A stretch of DNA of 50,183 bases. It comes from Nostoc sp. CHAB 5836. GTDB taxonomy: Bacteria > Cyanobacteriota > Cyanobacteriia > Cyanobacteriales > Nostocaceae. Shown one piece after another: positions 27,533 to 35,996 of this stretch. Location: assembly GCF_020829445.1 (NCBI RefSeq), contig NZ_JAIVFV010000035.1, forward strand, positions 1 through 50,183, written 5' to 3'. The position numbers and the translations under genes are program-made. Below the pieces are notes generated by a model. That model saw nothing but the letters and a program-made list of their open reading frames with translations. It was not told the DNA's origin and ran no database searches. Numbering within the stretch: the stretch's first letter is position 1; each line of letters opens with the position of its first letter.

Positions 27533-27734
27533 TAAGTAAGTTGGCAAAAATAAACCAAACTATATTATGAAACGTAAATACACCTTAAACCCTTATATAA
27601 TGACGAAGGACGAAGGACGAAGGACAAATGACAAATGACAAATGACAAATGACAAATGACAAATGACAAATGACAAATGACAAATGACAAATGACAGCCT
27701 TAGCTAGTTAGCTTTATTTGCGTCGCTCTACTTA
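27533..27734. repeat. MITE-like element, TAAGTAAGTTGGC family, with expanded heptamers
   Basis: The left end TAAGTAAGTTGGC and the right segment GACAGCCTTAGCTAGTTAGC match the copy at 11926-12056. Between them this copy carries the expanded heptamer array at 27602-27695. Confidence 0.6.
27602..27695. repeat. Heptamer tandem repeat: (GACGAAG)x3 then (AAATGAC)x10
   Basis: Three units of GACGAAG (27602-27622) followed by ten exact units of AAATGAC (27626-27695). The single-copy equivalent near 12000-12017 shows the array arose by slippage inside a mobile repeat. Confidence 0.9.
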
Positions 27735-27849
27735 AGTTCGATTTTTACTTAGGAAGAAGCATTATGCTCATGATTCTACTTTCCATCTCACGAAGACATT
27801 AATAATATTTAGCAGAGGGTAACGCACCACAAGCTTAGAGGTCGAATCA

Positions 27850-28869
27850 ATGCTACTTTCATTCCAAACAGCACTGATACCAAATAACAAGCAAGAGACG
27901 TTATTTCGTAAAGCTTCTGGTGTAGCGCGTCATGCTTATAATTGGGCAAACGCAACTATACAGAATGTCTTAGAAATTCGTAAAGACGATAAATCTGTTA
28001 AGATTCCCTCAGCAATTGATTTACATAAAAAGTTAGTTGCTGAAATAAAATCTCAACACGATGTTCCTAATTGCGTGATTTCAAGACAAGCTAACAGATG
28101 GTTTATCGCTATCAAATACGAAACAGAACAACCAACTGTTTTCAGCGATAGACCTACTGTTGGCGTTGATATCGGCATTAAAGAATTAGCTGTTTGTAGT
28201 GATGGTAAAGTGTTTTCTAACCCCAAAGCTTATCGCCGTATGAGTAAACGTTTAAAGCGTTCTCAACGTCGTGTAAGCAAAAAAGTTAAAGGTTCTAAAA
28301 ATCGCAGTAAAGCAGTTAGAAAACTTGCCAAAATTCATGCCAAAGTATCAAATATTCGTCAAGATGCAATTCACAAACTAACTCATCACCTCCCCAAAAA
28401 CCACAGCGAAGTTAGAATTGAGGATTTGCATGTTAAGGCATTCTTGAAAAACCATAAATTAGCAGGTGCGATTGCTGATTGTGGTATGTACGAATTTCAA
28501 CGGCAATTAGAATACAAAACTGAAAAATTCCAAAGCAAGTTAATCCTAGTAGATAGGTTTTTCCCAAGCTCTCAGATTTGCTCTAACTGCGGCAATCATC
28601 GTCATAAAATGCCATTAAAGAACCGCGTTTACATTTGTCCTGATTGTGGTCACACAGAAGACAGAGACTTAAACGCGGCGAAAAATATTGAGCGATGGTT
28701 TGAGGGAATTTTTATTCCGAGTCGTTCAGACTTGGCGGTGAGTTCCACCGTGTCAGCCTGCGGAGTAGACAAACCTCTCAAGAGTCATCTTGAGACTACG
28801 ATGAATCAGGAAGTAAACATCAAAACTGCTCATGTCCAGTTAAGTCTAGACCTGGGTAGTTTTGGGTAA
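27850..28869 (+). CDS. tnpB: Internally shortened TnpB (IS200/IS605 family RNA-guided nuclease)
   Basis: 339 residues against about 400 for usual TnpB. The N-terminus (SFQTALIPNNKQETLFRKASG, ARHAYNWANA) is normal up to DLHKKLVAEIKSQ (residue 69). The next residues HDVPNCVISRQANRWF already belong to the segment before RuvC-I, so roughly 70 residues of the recognition/wedge region seem deleted in frame. The RuvC residues are intact: Asp107 (VGVDIGIKEL), Glu191 (RIEDLHVKAF), Asp271/273 (TEDRDLNAAKN). The zinc-binding cysteines are C244, C247, C263 and C266. No tnpA is nearby. The 3' part contains two hairpins expected of an omega-RNA. Full TnpB cuts DNA guided by omega-RNA. This version may be inactive, a dominant repressor-like derivative, or a working minimal form; the sequence alone does not decide. 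Confidence 0.85.
   Translation: MLLSFQTALIPNNKQETLFRKASGVARHAYNWANATIQNVLEIRKDDKSVKIPSAIDLHKKLVAEIKSQHDVPNCVISRQANRWFIAIKYETEQPTVFSDRPTVGVDIGIKELAVCSDGKVFSNPKAYRRMSKRLKRSQRRVSKKVKGSKNRSKAVRKLAKIHAKVSNIRQDAIHKLTHHLPKNHSEVRIEDLHVKAFLKNHKLAGAIADCGMYEFQRQLEYKTEKFQSKLILVDRFFPSSQICSNCGNHRHKMPLKNRVYICPDCGHTEDRDLNAAKNIERWFEGIFIPSRSDLAVSSTVSACGVDKPLKSHLETTMNQEVNIKTAHVQLSLDLGSFG
28736..28794 (+). ncRNA. Putative omega-RNA hairpins in the 3' end of tnpB
   Basis: CGGTG-AGTTC-CACCG (28736-28750) and CTCAAG-AGTCAT-CTTGAG (28777-28794) are perfect stems inside the last 45 codons. In the IS200/IS605 family the guide RNA overlaps the 3' end of tnpB and runs into the right flank, so the guide would be read from sequence after about 28870. 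Exact ends are not visible. Confidence 0.4.
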
Positions 28870-28992
28870 GTTTTACAGAACGGAAATCCACACCGCCTTT
28901 CGCTCAACGATGACTTTCGCTCATTTGTTAGACTGAACACACCAGGATTTTTCAGTCAAATCTCTGAACTACGCCAGCAGACGAGGCTACTC

Positions 28993-30465
28993 ATGCTTAC
29001 AAGTACGCTACTTCTCTCGAATCAACTTCCCACCCTTCAATATTCCTCCACACCAGAGCGTTTCGATGAAACCTGGGAAGCCCCTCTGGCTACCCTGCTG
29101 GGACTAGGACGCGCCGCAGGCGCTGACTTCATTGAATTATTTTTAGAGCGTCGCAACTATATTAGTTGTCTTGCAGAAGACGACTCCATCACTAGTATTT
29201 CACCCAGTTTGTCTACAGGGGCGGGAGTCAGAGTATTTCGCGGTAAAGCTGACTGCTACGTTAGCACCAATGACCTTTCTTTTTCCGGTTTGAAAGCAGC
29301 CTTAGAAAAAGGTCTTTCTATCTTAGGATTGCAACTACCCACTCCTAAAGCTTTCATTCCAGAAATCAATCTAGAATTACTGAGAGATTACGCCACCAAA
29401 AGAGGTAAAGATGCATGGCTACCAGTCTGTAGTTCCATCCGAGAAATGGGAGAAGTTCTCCTTGATGGTACTGCCCACCTGAAGCAAAAAGCTAGCCACA
29501 TCCAATCGCGCCGTGCTACCTATTTCCGGGATTGGCAAGAAGTTTTAGTCGCCGCCAGTGACGGTACTTTTGCCCGTGATATTCGCCTCACCCAGTCAGT
29601 GGGATTTAACCTGTTGTGTGCTGATGGTAGTAATCGTACCTCAATTAGCGATCGCGCAGGTAACACTAGCGATGCCAACTTCTTGAGAACTTGGGATTCT
29701 CAACAAGCTGCTGAGAAAATAGCTGAATCTGCTGGAAAAATGCTCTATGCAGATTATGTGGAATCGGGTACTTACCCCATCATTATGGCCAACCACTTTG
29801 GCGGCGTAATCTTCCACGAAGCTTGCGGACACCTCCTAGAAACCACTCAAATTGAACGCAATACCTCTCCCTTTGCTAACAAAAAAGGCGAAAAAATTGC
29901 CCACGAAAGTTTGACAGCCTGGGATGAAGGGCGTTCTGAAAATGCCTTCGGGACAATTGATATGGATGACGAAGGTATGCCCGCTCAAAGAACCCTATTA
30001 ATTGAAAAAGGCGTTCTGAAAAACTTCCTTGCAGATAGAACAGGCTCTACACGCACCGGACACCCCAGAACGGGAAGTGGACGTCGCCAAAATTATACCT
30101 TTGCTGCTGCTAGCCGGATGCGTAATACTTATATTGATTCTGGCGAACACACCATTGATGAATTATTTGCCTCTGTTGATAAAGGTATTTACTGTAAAAA
30201 GATGGGTGGTGGTAGCGTTGGTGCTACAGGTCAATTTAACTTTAGTGTTGATGAAGCTTATTTGATTGAAAATGGCAAAATCAGTAAACCGTTAAAGGGA
30301 GCAATTCTTATCGGTGAAGCCAAGGAAATTATGAACAAAATTTCCATGTGTTCCCAAGATTTGGAAATTGCACCAGGTTTTTGTGGCTCTGTCAGTGGCA
30401 GTATTTACACCACAGTAGGACAACCCCATATCAAGGTTGATTCTATTACCGTCGGTGGACGATAA
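28993..30465 (+). CDS. tldD: Metalloprotease TldD
   Basis: 490 residues, usual TldD length. The zinc motif HEACGH is at residues 275-280, and a C-terminal cysteine, Cys464 ([10 protein letters not shown]), fits the third metal ligand of E. coli Tld[23 protein letters not shown] text ([20 protein letters not shown]) is a family hallmark. In bacteria TldD and TldE form a heterodimeric protease that degrades unfolded peptides and matures some ribosomally made peptides. It starts 123 bp after tnpB and is followed by tldE 34 bp downstream, forming a two-gene operon. Confidence 0.93.
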   Translation: MLTSTLLLSNQLPTLQYSSTPERFDETWEAPLATLLGLGRAAGADFIELFLERRNYISCLAEDDSITSISPSLSTGAGVRVFRGKADCYVSTNDLSFSGLKAALEKGLSILGLQLPTPKAFIPEINLELLRDYATKRGKDAWLPVCSSIREMGEVLLDGTAHLKQKASHIQSRRATYFRDWQEVLVAASDGTFARDIRLTQSVGFNLLCADGSNRTSISDRAGNTSDANFLRTWDSQQAAEKIAESAGKMLYADYVESGTYPIIMANHFGGVIFHEACGHLLETTQIERNTSPFANKKGEKIAHESLTAWDEGRSENAFGTIDMDDEGMPAQRTLLIEKGVLKNFLADRTGSTRTGHPRTGSGRRQNYTFAAASRMRNTYIDSGEHTIDELFASVDKGIYCKKMGGGSVGATGQFNFSVDEAYLIENGKISKPLKGAILIGEAKEIMNKISMCSQDLEIAPGFCGSVSGSIYTTVGQPHIKVDSITVGGR

Positions 30466-30499
30466 TAATTAGTCCAAAATCTAAAATCAAAAATTGACT

Positions 30500-31840
30500 A
30501 TGCCGAATATCAATGAAATTGCAAATTCTGCCAAGAACAATGCCGATAAGCTTGGCATTAAAAAATTCGACATTTATGGCTCAACAGTAGATGACACTAG
30601 TGTGCAAGTAGACCAAGGTGAGCCAAAACAAGTCAAAGCTTCAAATCGCTCTGGTGTTACTGTTCGTGTTTGGAATGAAGATAATACAATGGGTGTCACC
30701 AGCACCACAGATGTAGACCCTAAAGGACTGGAATTAGCTTTAAAAACTGCCTACGAAGCTAGTTTCTTTGGAGTTAAAGAAAATGTTCCTGATTTTAGTC
30801 CAGAAGCTACTGTTCCTATCGCAAATAAACCTCTGGATAAGACACCCCAAGCACCTGTTGCTGAACTTATAGAAAAATTGTTGGTAGCTGAAAAAGAATT
30901 ACTAGCAGCTCATCCAGCAATTAAAGGTGTACCTTATAACGGGTTATCACAAAGGGATGTTGACAGATTCTATCTCAATAGCGACGGTGCAGTGAGAACT
31001 GAATCTCACTCCTTGGCATCAGTTTATCTTTATAGCAAAACTGAGGAAGAAGGGAAAAAACCTCGCAGTGCAGGCGCTTATAGAATCAACCAGAGTTTAG
31101 ATAATCTAGATATTAATGGTTGCATCAAAGAAACCGCAGATAAAACTATCAGTCATTTGAATTATGAAAAAATCAAAACTGGTAAATATCGAGTTGTTTT
31201 TTCACCGGAAGCTTTCTTAAGTCTGTTGGGTGGTTTTTCTAACTTGTTCAATGCCCAAAGTATTTTGGACAATCAAAGTCTATCTACACCTGATGATTTA
31301 GGTAAGCAAATTGCTTCTCCTCTACTTTCAGTTGATGATGATGCATTGCACCCAGCTAACGTAGGTGCAGAAACTTTTGATGGGGAAGGAACTCCTACTC
31401 GTCAGATTTCATTGATTGAAAATGGCATTTTAACAGGATTTCTTCATAGTGCAGGCACTGCTAAAAGGTTAAATGCCCAGCCGACAGGTAATGCTAGTAT
31501 TGGCGCAAAAGTTAGCGTCAGTCCCAATTTTTATCACGTTTTTTCAACAGCAACTCCTGAGCAAGAGTTGAGCTTAGAAAAGGCTGAAAATGTGATTTTT
31601 ATCGATGATTTACAAGCTCTCCATGCTGGAGTTAAATCCTTGCAAGGTTCCTTTTCTTTGCCCTTTGATGGTTGGCTAGTTAATCAGGGTGTTAAGACAA
31701 GTATTGAGTCAGCAACTGTTGCTGGCGACTTCTTAGAACTCTTAAAGTCAATTATTTATGTAGAAAAAGAGCCAGAGTTAACGCCAGGTGGAGTTTGCCC
31801 GAAAATCTGGGTGAATGAATTGTCGATTACTGGTGAATAG
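30500..31840 (+). CDS. tldE: TldE/PmbA, non-catalytic partner of TldD
   Basis: 446 residues from the ATG at 30500; a TTG two codons earlier is less likely. It has the PmbA/TldE fold layout but no HExxxH: the equivalent region reads SPEAFLSLLGGFSNLFNAQS, as expected for the inactive subunit. The C-terminal TPTRQISLIENGILTGFLH and NPxx-like LTPGGVCPKIWVNELSITGE are family features. It completes the TldD catalytic cleft as a heterodimer. It is directly downstream of tldD on the same strand with only 34 bp between. Confidence 0.9.
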   Translation: MPNINEIANSAKNNADKLGIKKFDIYGSTVDDTSVQVDQGEPKQVKASNRSGVTVRVWNEDNTMGVTSTTDVDPKGLELALKTAYEASFFGVKENVPDFSPEATVPIANKPLDKTPQAPVAELIEKLLVAEKELLAAHPAIKGVPYNGLSQRDVDRFYLNSDGAVRTESHSLASVYLYSKTEEEGKKPRSAGAYRINQSLDNLDINGCIKETADKTISHLNYEKIKTGKYRVVFSPEAFLSLLGGFSNLFNAQSILDNQSLSTPDDLGKQIASPLLSVDDDALHPANVGAETFDGEGTPTRQISLIENGILTGFLHSAGTAKRLNAQPTGNASIGAKVSVSPNFYHVFSTATPEQELSLEKAENVIFIDDLQALHAGVKSLQGSFSLPFDGWLVNQGVKTSIESATVAGDFLELLKSIIYVEKEPELTPGGVCPKIWVNELSITGE

Positions 31841-31911
31841 AACTGAGAAAGTGTAAAGTTAGGAGTTGAATATAACTCTTAACTCATCACTTTAAAATCT
31901 TTACTCATCAT

Positions 31912-32004
31912 TAGACATCTCCCAAAAAGAATTGTTTTGACGTAGCACTGCTACGTCTCTACAAGGGTTCTGGGTAACGCATATTTAATTTCTACCAGAT
32001 GTCT
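31912..32004. repeat. MITE-like element, TAGACATCT family, with internal palindrome
   Basis: TAGACATCT at the left and AGATGTCT at the right end. The interior contains GACGTAGCA-C-TGCTACGTC (31939-31957), a perfect 9-bp hairpin. Related to 7960-8051. Confidence 0.65.
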
Positions 32005-32021
32005 GTCTATTAGATATATTG

Positions 32022-32131
32022 CAATACGTTTGGGTTAAGCATTTCTTCCCTCTCTTTCTCTCTTCTCTCTGTGCCCTCTGCGCCTCTGTGGTTCGTAAAA
32101 AAAAGAGTTTCAGCTTTAAGTGAACCGTATT
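32022..32131. repeat. MITE-like element, CAATACGGTT family
   Basis: Starts CAATACGTTTGGGTTAAGC and ends TTAAGTGAACCGTATT. The pyrimidine-rich interior CTGTGCCCTCTGCGCCTCTG is the reverse complement of the interior of 35653-35764. A third, shorter-interior member is at 45575-45689. Confidence 0.65.
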
Positions 32132-32165
32132 AGGATATATTGGACTTGGGACAAAAATATACTAA

Positions 32166-33224
32166 TTAAGCCTTGCCGCTACCTAACAAATACAGTAGGG
32201 CCATACGAACGGCGACACCGCTAGTAACTTGCGATTGAATAAGACTAAATTCTGGGTCATCCATCAACTCAGAACTAATTTCAACACCACGGTTAACTGG
32301 CCCTGGATGCAAAACTTTAACATTAGGTTGACAAAGTTGCAGTTTTGTGCGTGTAATCCCAAATAGCTGATGATATTCTCGCAAACTTGGCAGTAAATGA
32401 GCTGTCATGCGTTCCTTTTGCAAACGTAAAGTCATGACAAAATCAGCATTCTGTAAAGCTGGTTCTAATTGCCAGTGTAGAAATAGTTGGGGAGTGGGGG
32501 AATTACTTCTGACTCCTGACTCACTTCGACTACGCTCAGTTACCTCCTGACTTCTGCCTACTACTTCCTCTGAGATAAACTCAGCAAATAACTTGGGTAA
32601 GAGGGTTGGTGGTGCTGCTAGATGCACTTCGGCACCACTAGCAATTAAACTCCAAATATTCGATCGCGCCACACGAGAATGAAGAATATCCCCAATAATC
32701 GCCATCTTTTTCCCCTTTAAAAGTTCCAGTCTGGGACTAGCTGGGTCAATTAGAGTAGTTATGGTAAATAAATCTAGCAGTGCTTGGGAAGGATGTTCAT
32801 GTTGACCATCACCAGCATTGAGGACGCTAACTTTTACACCTAGACGATCCATTTCAGCCGCGATCGCATTGGGTACTCCTGCCTCTCGATGGCGGACTAC
32901 CATAATATCAGTTCCCATAGCCAAATAGGTCTTCGCCGTGTCGAGAATTGTCTCTCCTTTAGTCATAGAAGATGTGGCTGCGGCGAAGTTCAGCGTATCT
33001 GCACTTAAGCGTTTGGCAGCGAGTTCAAAACTACTGCGAGTCCGAGTAGACGGTTCAAAAAATAAATTAGCCACCACCTGTCCCTGTAAGGTTGGCACTT
33101 TCTTCGTCCGCCGTGATAGCACCTCTTGAAAACTAGCAGCAGTTTGCAAAACAGTATCATATTCAGTTGTGGTGAAGTCAGCCAGGGAAAGAATGTGATG
33201 ACGATTCCAAGTGGCAGTAGGCAT
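32166..33224 (-). CDS. pyrB: Aspartate carbamoyltransferase, with repeat-derived insertion
   Basis: 352 residues. The carbamoyl-phosphate site [11 protein letters not shown] (residues 57-67), the lysine loop [11 protein letters not shown], the [14 protein letters not shown] histidine region, [12 protein letters not shown] and the [10 protein letters not shown] loop are all intact, so the pyrimidine-pathway enzyme is probably active. Residues about 221-246, between [10 protein letters not shown] and [10 protein letters not shown], are extra and low in complexity ([17 protein letters not shown]). The DNA for this stretch (32487-32564) consists of ACTCCTGACTC and CACTTCGACTACGCTCAGT-like intergenic repeat sequence. 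The insertion falls at a surface loop between two secondary-structure elements and keeps the frame. Tandem repeats reach almost to the start codon upstream. Confidence 0.93.
   Translation of the reverse strand: MPTATWNRHHILSLADFTTTEYDTVLQTAASFQEVLSRRTKKVPTLQGQVVANLFFEPSTRTRSSFELAAKRLSADTLNFAAATSSMTKGETILDTAKTYLAMGTDIMVVRHREAGVPNAIAAEMDRLGVKVSVLNAGDGQHEHPSQALLDLFTITTLIDPASPRLELLKGKKMAIIGDILHSRVARSNIWSLIASGAEVHLAAPPTLLPKLFAEFISEEVVGRSQEVTERSRSESGVRSNSPTPQLFLHWQLEPALQNADFVMTLRLQKERMTAHLLPSLREYHQLFGITRTKLQLCQPNVKVLHPGPVNRGVEISSELMDDPEFSLIQSQVTSGVAVRMALLYLLGSGKA
32487..32564. repeat. Interspersed repeat inside pyrB
   Basis: CTTCTGACTCCTGACTCAC, then TTCGACTACGCTCAGT and CTCCTGACTTCTGCC, resemble the intergenic repeats of these genomes and encode a Ser/Arg-rich loop of about 26 residues in PyrB, in frame. 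Confidence 0.65.
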
Positions 33225-33237
33225 AGAATTTTGGGAG

Positions 33238-33353
33238 TGGGGGGATGAGGGGGATGAGGGAGATGAGGGGGATGAGGGGGATGAGGGAGATGAACAAAAC
33301 TCCTAACTCTTAACTCCTAACTCTTAACTCCTAACTCCTAACTCCTAACTCCT
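33238..33353. repeat. Two tandem repeats: GGGGATGAG 9-mers and TAACTCC/T heptamers
   Basis: About six GGGGATGAG/GGAGATGAG units (33238-33293) followed by about eight TAACTCC/TAACTCT heptamers (33300-33353), filling the whole pyrB-mgtE interval. Confidence 0.85.
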
Positions 33354-33367
33354 AACGCCCAATCCTT

Positions 33368-34720
33368 TTAAGTTGGTAAATGGAAAAGGTTTAAAGCTAG
33401 AGAAATTAGGCTGAGGAACGTTAAGAACCCAATTGTATCTAGCATTGTAGTCACTAACGGGCCACTAACCAAAGCAGGGTCAAGCTTCAGTCGTTTCAAA
33501 GCCATTGGCAGTAAAGTGCCGAGTGTAACAGCCACAATTGTATTAGTTGCCATTACCATTCCGGCAATTAAAGCCACCCATCGCTCTTGGGGTCGCGCCC
33601 AAATCAAGGAAAGCAGGATCATCGTTGTGGCTAAAACTAAGGCTGTGGCTAAACCTGCTAGAAGTTCTTTGCGAAGAATTTTTAAGGTATCTCTGGGTGT
33701 TACCTCGCCTATTCCCAAGCCACGGATTGTTACCGTTAATGATTGAATTCCAACAGTACCACCTGTGTTAGAAAAAATTGGCATGATGACTGCTAGAACT
33801 GGCACTGCGGAGATTACAGATTGGAAAGGCGCGATCGCACTGGCTGCACCAATATATAGTGCCATGATGCCCAATAGCCAAGGCAAGCGGTTGCGGATGG
33901 TAAGTAGGGGAGAGGACAAAGCTGCTTCATCACCACTGACACCCGCCAGTTTTTGAATATCTTCTGTGGCTTCCTCTTCCAAAATATCCATGACATCATC
34001 AATGGTGACAATGCCCACCAATCGGTCTTCTCGGTCAACTACGGGGATAGCGATTAAGTCGTAGCGCTGCATGATTCGCGCCACTTCTTCTTGAGGGGTT
34101 TCAGTTGTCACCTTAATGACGCGATCGCTAGCAATATCTTTGATGAAAACATCGGGAAAGGTAAACAACAACTGGCGCAGTGAAACTACTCTCACCAGCG
34201 TTCGGTTATCATCTGTGACATAGGCGTAGTAAATTGTCTCCTTGTCTTCATCCTGACGGCGGATTTTGCTCAAGGCTTCACCTACAGTCAATCCTTGGCG
34301 CAACCGCACATACTCGGTTGTCATCACCCGCCCAGCAGTCCCTTCTGGATAGCCAAGAATCGTTGCTGTTGCTTGCCTTTCTTCTGGACTCAGTTGTTGC
34401 AATAGCCGTTTGATTACCCCAGCAGGTAGTTCATCAAACAATTCTGCCCGTTCGTCGGGACTCATGGCTTCTACAAGTTGCACTACCTGGACATCATGCA
34501 GAGAATTAATTAGTTCTTCCTGCACCTCTGTGGGCAGATATTCAAATACATCAATTGCCTGAGCTTTGTTGAGTAAACGGAATGCGATCGCGCGTTGTTG
34601 TTCAGGCAATTGTGTAATGTATTCTCCCACATCCACAGGTTGCAAGCGATTTAAATCCCATTTCAACTGGTTTAAATCGGTAGTATCAGTCAGCAAATCA
34701 CGAATATCTTGTGTGAGCAT
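33368..34720 (-). CDS. mgtE: Magnesium transporter MgtE
   Basis: 450 residues. It has the N-terminal superhelical domain (LLNKAQAIDVFEYLP, VEAMSPDERAELFDELPAG), two CBS domains at about 135-255 (GRVMTTEYVRLRQGLTVGEAL; IPVVDREDRLVGIVTIDDVMDIL), a connecting helix and five transmembrane helices at about 285-450 (RLPWLLGIMALYIG, NTGGTVGIQSLTVTIRGL, GPLVTTMLDTIGFLTF). The cytoplasmic domains act as an Mg2+ gate in characterised MgtE. The ATG at 34720 follows a purine-rich AGGAGA site. It is downstream of nothing on the same strand, so it is likely monocistronic. Confidence 0.93.
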   Translation of the reverse strand: MLTQDIRDLLTDTTDLNQLKWDLNRLQPVDVGEYITQLPEQQRAIAFRLLNKAQAIDVFEYLPTEVQEELINSLHDVQVVQLVEAMSPDERAELFDELPAGVIKRLLQQLSPEERQATATILGYPEGTAGRVMTTEYVRLRQGLTVGEALSKIRRQDEDKETIYYAYVTDDNRTLVRVVSLRQLLFTFPDVFIKDIASDRVIKVTTETPQEEVARIMQRYDLIAIPVVDREDRLVGIVTIDDVMDILEEEATEDIQKLAGVSGDEAALSSPLLTIRNRLPWLLGIMALYIGAASAIAPFQSVISAVPVLAVIMPIFSNTGGTVGIQSLTVTIRGLGIGEVTPRDTLKILRKELLAGLATALVLATTMILLSLIWARPQERWVALIAGMVMATNTIVAVTLGTLLPMALKRLKLDPALVSGPLVTTMLDTIGFLTFLSLISLALNLFHLPT

Positions 34721-35402
34721 GAGATATATCTCCTAAGTCTCCCCCGCGCTGGGAGGCTTCCTCGCCAGTTCAGAGGAGGTTGATACTGCCATCTGGTGGA
34801 CTATTGCCCATAAAATTTCAACAATTCAATATCGATATCTAAATTAAGGCATCGCTATTCATCATCCTAACCCGGAATAGCGCTCTCCACGAGATACTGA
34901 ATACTAGCATTCAGCTTTTGTGATCTTCACCACTAATAGCTAACTTAATTACCTGATAATTTCAGTAATTTTCATCTAACTTAAAGTAGATTTTACTATT
35001 GTCATCAGCTATGTCAAGCAAATTAACGATTTTTTTCGTAAACTTTACATAGTTAAAATATTTACAGCACTATTAAGTAATTTTTTTAGATCAAGCAACT
35101 TCATGCATAGTCGCTGGGACGACGGAGAATCAGAAATGGGCTGGCAGATTTCACTTCATAGTCGTGGTAAGGTGTTTGAGCTTTGGCGTTAGCGAAGATC
35201 GCCGAAGGCATCGCTGACGATGCCATCCACGATTTGAACAAATATTGTATTTTAGTTTGCGATCGCGGTCATTTTCTAACCCATGACTAAAAATTAGCTG
35301 TATCCTTGACTGTGTTAAACCCGTTTGGCAGAAGGACAAAAAATATATTTTCTTTCTCCTGCCTTCACTCTTGAACTCCCCTCTGCCTTTCTTCGGTAAT
35401 TT
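34721..35402. other. Gene-free region upstream of mgtE
   Basis: About 680 bp without a credible gene. The mgtE leader has a short GC hairpin (CTCCC/GGGAG, 34739-34755) next to the ribosome-binding site. The rest is AT-rich, with one interspersed repeat segment around 35180-35225 (GCGTTAGCGAAGATCGCCGA). Confidence 0.5.
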
Positions 35403-35600
35403 TTAGAGATTTTCTCGTGTCCGTTTTGCTTCTATTAGTTTTTCCAGTTCACCAATTTCATCTATGGTATAAAACTTGGGGTTAGGTTCAGCGTTAATTT
35501 TATCCATTAGAGCATGAAAAGCTTCTGTATCATTACGATTCTCTAATAAATAACCTTTTAACTCTGTTTTACTCATTGCTGCAAACTTAGGCTTAGTCAT
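35403..35600 (-). CDS. Small DUF6887-like protein
   Basis: 65 residues, charged, helical: MTKPKFAAMSKTELKGYLLE is followed by NRNDTEAFHALMDKI and IGELEKLIEAKRTREN. The MTKPxFxxMSxxELxxYxxExRxDxEA pattern is what I remember of a small cyanobacterial family (DUF6887) found next to other short genes and sometimes suspected to be toxin-antitoxin-like. I see no partner gene beside it here. GGAG lies about ten bases before the ATG. Function unknown. Confidence 0.6.
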   Translation of the reverse strand: MTKPKFAAMSKTELKGYLLENRNDTEAFHALMDKINAEPNPKFYTIDEIGELEKLIEAKRTRENL

Positions 35601-35652
35601 TCGTCATATCTCCGCATACTAGCTCATGTCCCCCAGATTGCACTCCATAGCA

Positions 35653-35764
35653 CAATACGGTTCACAAAAGGGCCGAAACTCTTTTTTTACGAACCACAGA
35701 GGCGCAGAGAACACAGAGAGAAGAGAGAAGAGAGAAGGAGGAAATGCTTAACCCAACTGTATTG
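35653..35764. repeat. MITE-like element, CAATACGGTT family
   Basis: CAATACGGTTCAC at the left and AACTGTATTG at the right end, with the interior GAACCACAGAGGCGCAGAG. Reverse-complement partner of 32022-32131. Confidence 0.65.
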
Positions 35765-35996
35765 CTCTATAGTACGTAATTCTGACCACACTGAAAAATC
35801 TACCCAATTTTTGACTATTTCGCCACTGCCACGCCGAAATAAAATCGCTAAAATTCAGTCCCCAGAGGTCTACTAACACGAGATAATAATAAACTCACAC
35901 CACCCTTAGCTGTTGTCCCATGAACCATTACAGAACAAGTTCTGGCTTGGTTTGGAGTCACAGGGTCGAATTCTGCAAGTTGTTCTGAACCAAATC

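Noticed and set aside
27602..27695. CRISPR array
   Set aside because: Contiguous 7-base units without spacers; this is a slippage tandem repeat.
34721..34960. M-box magnesium riboswitch in the mgtE leader
   Set aside because: The conserved M-box core is not recognisable; only a short GC hairpin is present.
35151..35339. Minus-strand frame beside the DUF6887-like gene as a toxin partner
   Set aside because: The sequence is derived from repeat DNA (GCGATCGC and GCCGAAGG segments) and lacks features of small partner proteins.
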